Below are positions 46,392 to 57,839 of a DNA stretch of 64,000 bases, piece after piece. Origin of the DNA: Ophiodon elongatus (lineage: Eukaryota > Chordata > Actinopteri > Perciformes > Hexagrammidae); NCBI GenBank assembly GCA_016806645.1, contig JACSYO010001814.1, positions 429,001-493,000 on the forward strand, given 5' to 3'. The stretch's first letter is position 1, and the number at the start of each line of letters is the position of its first letter. A program made the translations under genes and the position numbers. The notes below the pieces were generated by a model. The model saw only the letters and a list, made by a program, of their open reading frames with translations. It was not told the DNA's origin and did no database searches.

Positions 46392-47434
46392 CGAATGACT
46401 CGCGAGAATGAGATTCATTGTGATTAAATGATTAATTGGCAGCATACAGTTATCAGTGTTCATTATACAGAATTAAACGAGACATTTGAACAGAGGAATT
46501 ATTATGTATTCAAGCTTTAATCCTTTTGTTATTGCTGCTGTCATTCTTATGTGCACATGTCTCCAATTGCAGTACGGCACAAATATGACCCGCTCGTGGT
46601 GTTATTGATTTATCTGATGACCCAAAGTACAATGAGTGAGTAATCAAACATTTGTATCTGTGTCCCAACGAGTCTTCTGAGTCTCCACGGACAGAAATAA
46701 CCATCCGGATGGGGCCAAGTGTTCATCAGCTCAGGTTTCTGGCATATATATAGATATATAGATATCTATATATCTATATATATATATACATGTGCTTTAA
46801 GTTCCCCTCCTTATGCCAGCAGCTGCCTCACGTGCACGCTCCCGCCGCCCGCCGTGCACCAGCAGGGCCCACTCACATTTCATTACATTGATTTTCAATT
46901 TAAAGTTTGTTAAGTTTTCCAACGAAAAACGGCCACGTAAGAATGATGATTATTAAATACACAAACAGATGAAGACAACACAAATGAACACAACTTCTTC
47001 AACCGTCTTCTCTAATAATACAAACAGAGATGCCCAAGGAGACCTACGTATTCAAATATGCACCTTTTATTCAAATTTACAGACTAGGAAGGGTCTGCAG
47101 TCCTTTAAAAAAACATATTTTTTACTATATTAAATACTTTTACTGTTGAGCTAAGTCTGATACTTCAATCACAGACCGGTAAAACCGAATGACTTACGAA
47201 TAGTGTCAATTTATGAAGTAAGTTTGTGTGTTTTCACTCCTTCGTGATAATCAGAGCACGGACTCAACATACTCAACCTACGTAACAAATATACTTATTC
47301 TCACACAAACGGTAATCAGGTCGTTTTGCTTGAATTCACAGCGTCTGAACACGTTTAAATCTGGGCGTTAAATGACAAGAGAAAAGCTTAAGATGCGTAA
47401 ACATGAGACACAAAATGACCTTAATAGTGCTTTG

Positions 47435-47575
47435 ATATTTATTCATTTATTTTATTTGCTGTTTATTTTGCAGCGACAATCAGCAGTAAAACTGTAAGTG
47501 AGCCAGAGAGGCTAATTTTCATCTGCTAAGCCTAAAATAAAAAAATGTCAAATAACATAATGAAACTAAGATTCA
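47435..47575 (+). repeat. two-copy interspersed repeat, copy 2
   Basis: TATTTTGCAGCGACAATCAG, GTAAGTGAGCCAGAGAGGCT, TTTTCATCTGCTAAGCC and GTCAAATAACATAATGAAAC parallel the copy at 35870. Confidence 0.7.
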
Positions 47576-48324
47576 TCAATAAACAGTCAGTAACGTATAG
47601 ACAAAAAAAAATTCACATATAAGAAAAAGAAAGGTCTACCATTCTGTTTCTGTAACTCATATAGTGCTCTTTTGCTATTTTAAGTATTTAAATGTAGCTT
47701 AATAACGCGTATTGCTGCTGTGTCTTTAGCCCTTTTCAATTATTTCACACCACTTTTGTTTAATTGTCTGAGTTTTGTCTACTTTTCTTCTACGTGCATA
47801 ATTGGTAAAGATATTATAATCGGCTTCATGCACAGGCTGGAAAGTGACACAAACACATAAAGAAGTGTTTCTGTCGACCCACATCTCACAGAGCCAGACT
47901 CCATCTGGTCCGACTCACGGTGATAAGCTGTTGGTTTACAGGAAGGAGCAACGACAACACAAAGAACTTTAAAAGTATTAAAGCACTCGTTTGGAGATCG
48001 ACTGATCCGATGTCTTTATGGTTTTAATAACAAAATGTCGAGCGGGTCGGGAACAGAGAGGATTGGTGAGCTGGACTCCGGCGCGTGACGTGGAGAGAGC
48101 ATGTTGAAATCCCTCTGCAATCTCTCCCTCTGCAGACATTTGGAATTTCATTGTTTGAGCATTTTTTGTGAAATTCCTTAAATGTGATTACGCAACTGAA
48201 GCGCTGCAGAGCCTCGAGTGTGGACCTGTACGCGAGCACACCTCTGAGGGGAAACTGTGCAGTGTCCTCACGTAGCCCCAACGTTAGGTAACGTCGAAAC
48301 ACGGGGCTCACACAGGTCCATCTC

Positions 48325-48720
48325 ATGAGGCTGTATATAAGAAGTGGGCGGAGTTATCGTGGTGTCGCCCGCTGGTTTGTGGACTGTTGTTTTGAAGCCT
48401 TCGAGTTGACCGTCGCCATCTTGGCTTTTTTGCAACCAGTGAACAGAAGTGACCATATTAGGACTGAGGAGGAGCGAGGTAGAGACGTCGTATACGTCTC
48501 TGGTCCTGTCAATCACAGTAAGCCCCGCCCTAAAGTCATTTTCTATAGACTTCTATACAACCAGAGGAGTCGCCCCCTAGTGGTCAGGAGAGAGAATGCA
48601 GCTTTAAGACATGAAGCTTTGACTTCTATACAACCAGAGGAGTCGTCCCCTGGTGGTCAGGAGAGAGAATGCAGCTTTAAGACACTTCCTCATTGGCTTC
48701 ACTTCATTGGTTTTCTTAAA
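48325..48720 (+). repeat. family X copy with two CTCF-like units
   Basis: GAGGCTGTATATAAGAAGTG, CTGGTTTGTGGACTGTTGTT, GTCGCCATCTTGGC (YY1-like, 48412-48425), CCAGTGAACAGAAGTGACCA and TCCTGTCAATCACAGTAAGC. It ends in two tandem units with leftward CTCF-like cores at 48568-48586 and 48641-48659. Confidence 0.8.
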
Positions 48721-49659
48721 GCCTCCACTTAGTTTCTGAAATCCAAAACACTTTGCTGTTGCAGTTGAAAACAGATTTTCTCAACACCGTCGTCTTTAGA
48801 CTTTTAAGCTTGGCGATTGGTTGTTTCTCGCTGAAATGCACCTTGGGAGTTGTAGTTAACTTCTACCTACATTATTTATCTATTTTTATTCACACACTTT
48901 GACTTTTCACCCAAACACAGGTGTTAATCTTTCATGCTGAAAAATGAACGAGACTTTTACTTAAATAGCTCTTTCCACATCTGCTCCTCAGGCCATGCAG
49001 CTGCCGGCACCTTTTTTTTTTGGTTGTTTTTATTCAAGCAGATTTTTCTTTTTTTTTCAATTTAAACTCATTGGCTGCCACCAGGTCTGTGTTAACAACG
49101 AGGACATTTGAAACTGGGGGTTTTAGGTACAGCACTGTAGCTGAAGGGGGAGGTAACATTAATTAATTAAAATGACTTGGCTTAATTTACATATGAATTC
49201 CATTACTCTTGAACTTTTTTGTTTAAACTTGACAATTTTATTATGAGAGGACCTAAGCAAAAATACTTGAGGACAAGAAACAAACTTAAATATTAATTAT
49301 GTGTCTTTGGGAATATATTTTTCTTTTTGTGTGGAAATAAGAGACGTGAGGGAAAAAAAATTACAGGAAATATAATTTTATATTTTCACGATTCTAATAT
49401 TCGATCTAAAAGTAGCTGAAATATGAACACTCCAAATAATTTGAAAATTTGACAATAATATATTTTTGGTGACTTGTCAAAATGTTCTGTTGGTGAGGGG
49501 TTGTGTTATGAATAAAGCAATAAAAGTGGACTGACACTAAACCTCAGCATTATTAAAAACCGTTTCACTGCACCAATCAGAAAAATAACGTGACTTCTCC
49601 ACTCCGGTCCAACACGGTGGCACCGAACTGTTCACTTCCTCAACAGAACACTGAGGTCA

Positions 49660-50055
49660 AAGCAAGGCGAGTTCATTTGTTTATTTAGAGCACATGTCAA
49701 CAACAAGGCAATTCAAAGGGCTTCACATGAAACCATTAAAAGCATCAAAACATAATGCAAAAGAAAAGAAGATTCAAAAACAATTTCAGAACATTCATTT
49801 AAATATTAAAAACAGTCAGTAAAACAATAAAAAGCTAAAAATAAAAGAATAAAAGTTGCAGTGCAGTTTAAGAAATAAAATACAGTAGTGAGATGCAGAA
49901 ATTGAATTAAGATCCTTGAATCTGGTTCAATTAAAGGCAGCAAACAGAAGAGTCTTCAATCTGGATTTAAAGGAGTTTAGGGTCTCTGCTGGTCTCTTAG
50001 GGTCTCTGCTGGTCTCTGAGGGTCTCTGAGGGTCTCTAAGGGTCTCTGAGGGTCA
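49660..50055 (+). repeat. GGCAAGTTTATTTG-type interspersed repeat, copy 1, ending in an ~11-bp tandem tract
   Basis: AGCACATGTCAACAACAAGG, CAATTCAAAGGGCTTCACAT, then A-rich sequence and AGAGTCTTCAATCTGGATTT. The end (49978-50053) is a tandem tract of GGGTCTCTGAG/GGTCTCTGCT units. Confidence 0.75.
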
Positions 50056-50299
50056 CATGCAGCCTTCAGCTTTTCAAGTGTGTTCCTCCACTCACAAACC
50101 AGCCTGTTTGAGTCGCAGACATATTGCATAGCCGGTATATTATTTGTGTCTAATTGTAGGATGTCTTTTATTTTTTCTGCCTTGCTGACGCCATCGCTGC
50201 AGGACGGCGAGCCAGAAGTGAGATCTCATTACTGCTCGGTCCCGAGTGCCGGTGTGTTGGCAGAGGGAGAAACACACTGCGAACCACTGAGCCTGTGTG

Positions 50300-50356
50300 T
50301 GACACACACACGCACGCACACGCACACGCACACGCACACGCACACACACACACACA
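50300..50356. repeat. (CA)n/(CGCA)n tract
   Basis: CA units alternating with CG, then pure CA. Confidence 0.9.
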
Positions 50357-50587
50357 TTTGCATGTCTATACTTGTGAGGGCCCTCGCTGACATGATGGCA
50401 TTACCTAACCCGTAATAATAACCGTTACACGGTTAACTTTACTCATGAACCTCATTTTACCCCTGACACGCTGCCGTCTGCAGACCTGAGGTCACTTTTC
50501 CAGAAAAAAAGTCTAAAATCTTAATTGTTCCTGGCAAAATAAAAAGGTTTTGGCACGAACATCTACATGTATAGAGAGAGTACATGT

Positions 50588-50632
50588 TCACACACACACA
50601 CGCACACGCACACACACACACGCACACACACA
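50588..50632. repeat. (CA)n tract with CG interruptions
   Basis: CA units interrupted by CGCA several times. Confidence 0.88.
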
Positions 50633-50837
50633 AAGCCGCGCTGCCAGAGGACAGCTTGGACTCGGTGTGAGAAGAGAACGTTTCTCTGGCTCGCCCGTGA
50701 GGACGATGACATCACCGCTCAGCAGCGGACGATGAACAATGTTTTATGATCCATCGCCGGTGAAGAGAGCAACGGTCCTTGGCTCCGGATCCTCTTCAGT
50801 CTGCATCCTCAGAGGAAACCGTGACACAGTCCCAACT

Positions 50838-50947
50838 ATACACACAGACGCACACACACACACACAGACACACACACACACAGACACACACACACACACA
50901 CACACACACAGACGCACACACACACACACACACAGACGCACACACAC
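50838..50947. repeat. (CA)n tract with regular GA interruptions
   Basis: Runs of CA separated by CAGA or CAGACG at irregular spacing. Confidence 0.9.
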
Positions 50948-51090
50948 TTATTACCTTCATCCCATTTATTTTAGTCAGAAATAAACTGACTAAAAATAGT
51001 TGCATGTGAGAGCTGGTGTTTGTAGATTGTTTCTAATTTGAAACTCACTGCTGCATTTAAAATTCTGCGAGCACTCTTAATCCCAACATA

Positions 51091-51124
51091 TATATATATA
51101 CTGTATATATACATATATATATAT
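51091..51124. repeat. (AT)n tract with palindromic centre
   Basis: AT units on both sides of a CTG centre. Confidence 0.82.
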
Positions 51125-51242
51125 TTAAAATAATAATAAATGCAACAGAGGAGTTGAGGGAAACCATGGGTGTGTTGTTCAGTGTTTCCTTTTCAACTAA
51201 CCGACGAACAAAACCTTTTCACTTATTTTATTGAATAGTTAT

Positions 51243-51325
51243 TATATCAGAACGGTCGAACCACCCATCCTCCGACTGAAGGGCGACCCGCTCTACCACT
51301 GAGCCGCCGACATACCGGGTCACAT
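51243..51325 (-). mobile_element. tRNA-derived SINE head fragment (minus strand)
   Basis: On the minus strand GGCTCAGTGGTAGAGCGGG (A box) is followed by GGTGGTTCGACC (B box, 51254-51262 on the plus strand is GGTCGAACC). No SINE body is recognisable beyond it, and no tRNA cloverleaf. Confidence 0.5.
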
Positions 51326-51597
51326 TCAGTACTAAAGTCAACTCGGTGCTTAAAACAGAACCTTAAACATCAACGTCAGCATTTCGGTTGCTAAGTTAAA
51401 CCTCTGCGTGTGTTCGGAGGAGAAGACGGGCAGCGGTACGGAGTCAAACTATAAACACAGAAAACAGTCGTTGGTCTCTTTGGGTTCCTCCATCGTCTCC
51501 CAGAGACGCTCACGGCTCCGTGGTGGGGTCGATGAGCGGTTTGGAAGTCGGAGGCTGCAGAGTCTGTTTTTAGTCTTCTATTTTTTGCAGTTGTGCA

Positions 51598-51812
51598 GGA
51601 GAGGGAGGGAAAGAGAGAGATAGGGAGAGAGAGGGGGAGAGAGAGGGGGAGGGAGAGAGAGAGAGGGAGGGAGAGAGAGAGAGAGAGGGAGGGAGAGAGA
51701 GGGAGGGAGGGAGAGAGAGAGGGAGGGAGGGAGAGAAAGAGGGAGAGAGGGAGAGGGGGAGGGAGAGAGAGAGAGAGGAAGAGGGAGGGAGGGAAAGAGA
51801 GAGAGAGAGGGA
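51598..51812. repeat. purine-rich (GAGAGG)n tract
   Basis: About 215 bp of G and A almost without pyrimidines, built from GAGA, GGGA and GGGAGGGAGG motifs. Could form triplex DNA. Confidence 0.93.
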
Positions 51813-51989
51813 GGATGGAGAAGGAAGTGGGCCAGCAGCAGATCAGAGCACGAAGCCACCGTTCTCCGCCGCCCGGGCGCGAGATCCCGCCCGGAAATAG
51901 ACGGAAATAAACCTGACAGGCTCCTTTAGTTCTGCACTCCTCACTCTGTTCCCTCTCAACTGTGAGTGTGACACAGCTGAGTCACACGA

Positions 51990-52066
51990 GTGTGAGAGAG
52001 AGCGAGAGAGAGAGAGAGAGGCAGAGAGAGAGAGAGAGAGAGAGAGGCAGAGAGAGAGAGAGAGAG

Positions 52067-52098
<32 letters not shown>
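51990..52098. repeat. (GA)n tract with GGCAGA spacers
   Basis: GA runs separated three times by GGCAGA. Confidence 0.92.
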
Positions 52099-52198
52099 GT
52101 GACGTGCGCCTCATTTGTGTGTGTTAATCTCCTTCAGGTGTGGATCAACAGAAAGACCCTAATAGGATCAATCAACTTCAATCTCATGTCCTGACAGC

Positions 52199-52232
52199 TC
52201 ACACACACACACACACACACACACACATCTCA

Positions 52233-52313
<81 letters not shown>
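52199..52313. repeat. (CA)n to (TG)n strand-switched microsatellite
   Basis: About 13 CA units, then TCTCACAC, then about 38 GT units. The centre CACACGTGTG is palindromic. Confidence 0.93.
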
Positions 52314-52316
<3 letters not shown>

Positions 52317-53054
52317 TAACACCCAGCATCTTGCTAAGTAAAGCGGATTACAGCGGTTTACCTTCTCACCACTGAGGGACAATACACTTTGACACATTTA
52401 TTCTCATGTTCTTTAATTTCTTGTATTTAAATTGACAGCATCGGCACAACCTGCTAATAATTGCTGATAGTATTTCATTAACTCACCATCTTTCTATCTC
52501 TTCCCCTTCCTTTGAGTTCCCCCCCACTCCCCATAATTTTCTTCTTTTACACTAAATAAAATTTTTCCTTGTCGGCGTGCGACAATAAATGGATAAAATC
52601 TGCATAACAGATTTTCCGACCTCCCTCGGCTGTCTTCATACGTTATTATATTCACAGCTCTCTCTCCTCCGTGATGGGGCTGATGATACATTTGTAATTC
52701 AGTCGCAAAACTTCCAGCCTGCGAGGAAGAGTTTACATCGGCAGCAAATCTTTCCCAACGTTTCCCCGTCTTCCTCCGTTTTTGATTCAGCGGTTTCCAC
52801 GGCGACCACACATTGCCACCATGGGACTCGCGCGTTCGTGAGTCTATCGCGGGTGATTTCCACGTCGTCGCCTGCATGAAGATATAGTTATATAGTTATA
52901 TTAGATATAGCTCAGCTGGAAAATGACGTCATCGCGGTCGGCCGCGAGTGAATTTAATGAAAGCATTATTTAAATGTCGAGGAATTATACAAAACATCTA
53001 AATCTTTGAGTATAAATTTTGCAGCCAAATAAAAATAATTTACAGGATATATTA

Positions 53055-53072
53055 TATATATATATATATATT
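53055..53072. repeat. (AT)n tract
   Basis: Short AT repeat after ATATTATAT. Confidence 0.75.
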
Positions 53073-53537
53073 CTTTTCCTTATAATGCTTTTTAATACTT
53101 AACTTGTTTCTCTACAGGGTTTGTACAAAGGCCATAAAGTAGTCCATGAATATGAGATATGAGTTTACAGATAATTAAAATCCCTCCCGGTCATTGTGGA
53201 GGATGCTTTATGGATTTTTGCCGGTTACACCTTCAGTCCACGGGCGTTTCTCTGAGTTGCCTTTCAGATTTTTCACAGTTGAATGTATTTATTTGTCTCT
53301 CTGGCTCTTCGGAGGATAACGCGGCGCAGAGAGTGTCGACGCCTCCGTGTAACGGAGCCGCGGTGAGCAGGGTAGAAGTCAACGCGGACTTATTTTGTCA
53401 AGTAATTTATTCGTCACGTGAGTCGTTTCATAAAAATAAGCTTCACGGTCGACTAAGATGCCGGGGACCAGGGTCTGCATCCTATCTCCGTGCAGCAGTT
53501 ACTGTCGGCTTCTTTTAATAATTAGGCAATCCTCAAG

Positions 53538-53538
53538 A

Positions 53539-53592
<54 letters not shown>
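53538..53592. repeat. (AC)n microsatellite
   Basis: About 27 uninterrupted AC units. Confidence 0.94.
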
Positions 53593-53594
<2 letters not shown>

Positions 53595-53939
53595 CTTTGA
53601 AGGTGCAGTTATCTGCACTGAGAGCCGAGCGTCCACAGCCACGCTCTCGGCTCTGAGGCTGTACTTGCTGATGTTACGCATATTTACCGTGTTCACCATC
53701 TTAGTTTAGCATGTTAACATTAGCTAGTTAGCGCTAATTACAAAGTGCTGCTGAGGCTGATGGGAGTGTTGTTGGTTTTGCAGGTATTTGGTGCTGAACC
53801 AGAGTACCGGGTGGATAAACGAGGAGGGAATATCAGGGAATAACCAAAATCATCAGGCGGAAGAAAAAAATAAATGAAGAAAAAAAAAACGTCCACATTC
53901 AAGAAACACACAGTGGAAACATCTTTTTCTGGCTACTGA

Positions 53940-53942
<3 letters not shown>

Positions 53943-54015
<73 letters not shown>

Positions 54016-54029
54016 CACACACACACACA
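53943..54029. repeat. (CA)n microsatellite, long
   Basis: About 43 CA units with one CG interruption near 54008. Confidence 0.94.
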
Positions 54030-54628
54030 GGGGCTGTGATGGGACAACTACATGCGTTCCTCTCCTCTGTCATCACCCCACCCCCCCCCTCCCCTCTTGC
54101 TGTTGTGATAAAAATGAATCTGCATTCCTATAACGGAGATTAATACATTATATAAGAAAGAGTATTGCCAACATTTATCACTCCTTCCTCCATCCTTTCT
54201 CTCTCATTTCTCCTTCCATTTGCAATAATCAACCCCATAACTGAGTCTGTGATGGTGGAAGAGATTCAAAGACTCACGGTGTTGAGGCCGGCTGTGAGTG
54301 CAGCAGTGCGGTCGTATCCAAAGCACATTAGATAATTAGATCATGGAGCTAATATTGTGATGAAGCAGATAATGCCGCCCTCAGCTCAACTTACTTTTCA
54401 TAATGTGGAATATATAGATTCGATACGTTTCCTGGACGCCCGGTATTAATTGGCTAAAAAGCACCAGCAATATTTCAATGTTATTAAAAAACATCTTACC
54501 GCTGCATATTCTCTGAAGAGACGACAGAAATGAGTAAAAAGCCAGAAAGACTTGCTCATCGTCTGTGCACAGCAGCAATTTAGATTTATTGTAAAGACTC
54601 AAGTCACAGAGACGGATTATGAGCCAAT

Positions 54629-54652
54629 GGGGGGCCCCCCCCCCCCCCCCCC
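54629..54652. repeat. G-run followed by long C-run
   Basis: Six G followed directly by about 18 C. Confidence 0.9.
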
Positions 54653-54839
54653 ACGACCTGTCTACATAGCAACAAGACATCCAAACTAAAAGAGTCTTTT
54701 AGTAATTATATTATAAAGTCATTTTGCATCTCTGTGATTCGTTTTGAGTTTCTTTGTAGTCATTCTTTTGTCTACTTTCAGTCATTTTGCATCTATTTTT
54801 AGTCTTTTACATGTTTGTGGTAATTGTATGACTCTTTGT

Positions 54840-55030
54840 AAGGCAAGGCAAGTTTATTTGTAGAGCACATTTCACCAACAAGGCAATTCAAAGTGCTTCA
54901 CATGAAACCTTCAAAAGCATCAAAACATAACGCAAAACAAAAGAAGATCTAAAAACAATTAAGAACATTCATTTAAAAACATTAAAAACAGTCAGTAAAA
55001 CATTAAAAGGCTAAAAAATGGAATAAAAGT
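54840..55030 (+). repeat. GGCAAGTTTATTTG-type interspersed repeat, copy 2 (truncated)
   Basis: GGCAAGGCAAGTTTATTTGT, AACAAGGCAATTCAAAGTGC, then the shared A-rich region. The 3' half is missing. Confidence 0.75.
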
Positions 55031-55510
55031 AGTCACTTTGGTTTGTTTGTAGTTTCTTTTTTACATTTTTGGTCAAATTCTTTGGTAATTTCGCATCTCT
55101 TTTCTGTGTGTTTGTGGTCAGCGTTGCTTCCTGTTTATCGTGACGACATTTAAATGGACAAATGCAGACGGGACGACGTCTGCAGTGGCTCTCGGTCGAC
55201 AACGCACACTCCGATGTGTCCAGATTACACGCATGCCGAGTAGCAACAACTGCTGTTGGTTTAACAAGCTGCGTAATAAATGATCCCTTCATTCTGCAAC
55301 AAGCTCTGCTGCACAGGAAATATTACTGCTGTCAAATATGGATTTAATATATTCATCATGTGCGGCCTCTTTTTCTCCGCTGCTGATTGGCCACCGTTTA
55401 TCAGCTTTAATGAGGAGCTAATGTCAGAAACGGACGATTGTGTCCTCTGGACCGGCGCCCTGGTCCGTGGTCTGGTTGCTTCCTTTAAAACGAGCTCTGA
55501 GATAAATGAC

Positions 55511-56105
55511 GTGTTAGTTTTAACATAGATAGTTTTAACATAGATAGTTTTTAACAGATAGTTTTTAACATAGATAGTTTTAACATAGATAGTTTTAACA
55601 TAGATAGTTTTAACATAGATAGTTTTTAACATAGATAGTTTTAACATAGATAGTTTTTAACATAGATAGTTTTAACATAGATAGTTTTAACATAGATAGT
55701 TTTAACATAGATAGTTTTTAACAGATAGTTTTTAACATAGATAGTTTTAACATAGATAGTTTTAACATAGATAGTTTTAACATAGATAGTTTTAACATAG
55801 ATAGTTTTTAACATAGATAGTTTTAACATAGATAGTTTTTAACATAGATAGTTTTAACATAGATAGTTTTAACATAGATAGTTTTAACATAGATAGTTTT
55901 TAACAGATAGTTTTTAACAGATAGTTTTTAACATAGATAGTTTTAACATAGATAGTTTTTAACAGATAGTTTTTAACAGATAGTTTTTAACATAGATAGT
56001 TTTAACATAGATAGTTTTAACATAGATAGTTTTAACATAGATAGTTTTTAACATAGATAGTTTTAACATAGATAGTTTTTAACATAGATCGTTTTAACAT
56101 AGACG
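55511..56105. repeat. 14/15/16-bp minisatellite with higher-order structure, about 39 units
   Basis: Units are ATAGTTTTAACATAG (15 bp), ATAGTTTTTAACATAG (16 bp) and ATAGTTTTTAACAG (14 bp), nearly perfect over 590 bp. The three unit types recur in a repeating order (see findings). Long open frames in it are artefacts. Confidence 0.95.
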
Positions 56106-56269
56106 GAAACATGTTGCTGCTGTCGGATGAAAAGCAAAGAGTGTTTTTGATGGAAGGCAGTGTCGGTCGACAGGGCCACCACTCTGGTCGACGATTGGAT
56201 GACTCGATGTGATTTCTTTGGAACCAGATGAGACAAAAGGGGGAGGAGCTAAATACAGCCGAACGCAGC

Positions 56270-56780
56270 TATGACTTCTATACAACCAGAGGAGTCGCCC
56301 CCTGGTTGTCAGGAGAGAGAATGCAGCTTTAACACATGAAGCTTTGACTTCTATACAACCAGAGGAGTCGCCCCCTGGTTGTCAGGAGAGAGAATGCAGC
56401 TTTAACACATGAAGCTTTGACTTCTATACAACCAGAGGAGTCGCCCCCTAGTGGTCAGGAGAGAGAATGCAGCTTTAAGGCACTTTAACATTGGCTTCAG
56501 GTTGTGTATATGTAGAAGCATATGTATAAGGATTTGTTGGTGTAGATGTACATGTATGTAAAGTTTAGCATTTATACTCACTATAAGTTAAACTATTGAT
56601 ACTAATATTACTGTTTTGATTATTTACTATTTATTTTATTTTATTATGTTTATGTTTATGTTTATGTAAATGTAAATGTCAAGGATTGTTCTGTTGTGTT
56701 GAAAATGCAAAAGAACAAAGTAAAAAAAAAAAAAAAAACATTGGCTTCACTTTTTAGACCCGGACGTAGCCGGCTGTTAC
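56270..56780 (+). repeat. family X fragment: three tandem CTCF-like units, interrupted by a retroposon
   Basis: Three ~73-bp units, each with TCTATACAACCAGAGGAGTC and CAGGAGAGAGAATGCAGC, carry leftward CTCF-like cores at 56293-56311, 56366-56384 and 56439-56457. The rest of the element (GGCTTCACTTTTTAGACCCG, GACGTAGCCGGCTG) resumes at 56742 after a 237-bp insertion. Confidence 0.78.
56500..56736 (+). mobile_element. poly(A)-tailed retroposon with perfect 13-bp target-site duplication
   Basis: AACATTGGCTTCA occurs immediately before (56487-56499) and after (56737-56749) the 237-bp insert. The insert ends in about 15 A residues, as expected from LINE-type target-primed insertion. The interior (GTTTATGTTTATGTTTATGT, GTTGTGTTGAAAATGCAAAA) resembles a 3' end of a LINE, but no coding part is present. 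The source family is not certain. Confidence 0.82.
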
Positions 56781-57839
56781 ACACAGCCTGTGGAGATCAG
56801 GCACAGGAGGTGCAAACACCTGTTTTTTTCATGTTTTCATTGTTCAATAAACTAAACATAAACTCGCCTGCTATCTACAGAAAATAAAAAACCTAAGTGT
56901 GGTATCACACCGAGGTAAATGTGTGATTCAAAAGGTCAGAAGGTGAGAGTGATTAATAAATAATCTTCTCTCTATTACTGGTTGAAGCTCAGTGATGAAT
57001 GCATGTGTTAACAGAGGTGTTGCTCCATGGAGACATACTGCTGATGTCCATTAGTTTTCATCGTGTCATCCTCCCGGCCAAGAAGAAGCACCGCTCCACC
57101 CGCTGACACCATGATGTATTAATTAGTCTGGATAACAAGCTGTTTGTTATAAAAAAGAGACACATCTCCTATTCTGTCTCTGTGAGGTGTGTGAATATAC
57201 CGTACACGTGAGCTCGGTTCAACTGGTGTCTGCATTAGTCAATGTCAAGGGTCCTCACAAGCACAGAAATACAAACGTGTGGGTGTGTGTGTCCTATAAA
57301 ATTGCATTGACCCCCTGACTGTTGTCATTTCTCAGCGTTGGTCTGTTGCTGTGCCTCTGAGTGTTTGTCTGTGACATTGCCGGAGCACATTACCATGACA
57401 AAGAGCCGGTTAATGTCAGCGTGTCCTGCTGCTGCTCCTCGGAGACGAGCCGCTGACCCTCCAACACATCAAGTCCTTGATTTGGAAACACACTCACAGG
57501 TATAATTAACCTGCGTAACAGGGATCATGTCCATTGAACTTGCACCTGTTATAGGCTCAATACATGGAGAAGGAAAAACATAACTCACCGGCTTGTTTAC
57601 GAATTAAAACTACTTTCCAATTTGATCCCCAAAGGTAGAAAATTAACGAAACAAGTTCTTTTACTCTCACACAGTCGCTATGAAACAATTGAATGTTACG
57701 TAGTGCAACAAATCTCCCAAACTAAGCGATCATCCCCCTCGCACCGATTAGCATATGAATGACACAAACAATTTTAAGTAATTTTAAGGTGCAATAACAA
57801 CAAACAATCTTGCCTTTTCAGGGTAATGTCACGCCTTGT

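Noticed and set aside
51243..51325. Minus-strand tRNA gene suggested by GGCTCAGTGGTAGAGC
   Set aside because: No complete tRNA fold could be drawn. Better explained as a SINE head fragment.
55261..55829. Minus-strand open frames reading repeated TIYVKTIYVK
   Set aside because: Translation of the 14-16-bp minisatellite. The frame exists because the common unit is 15 bp.
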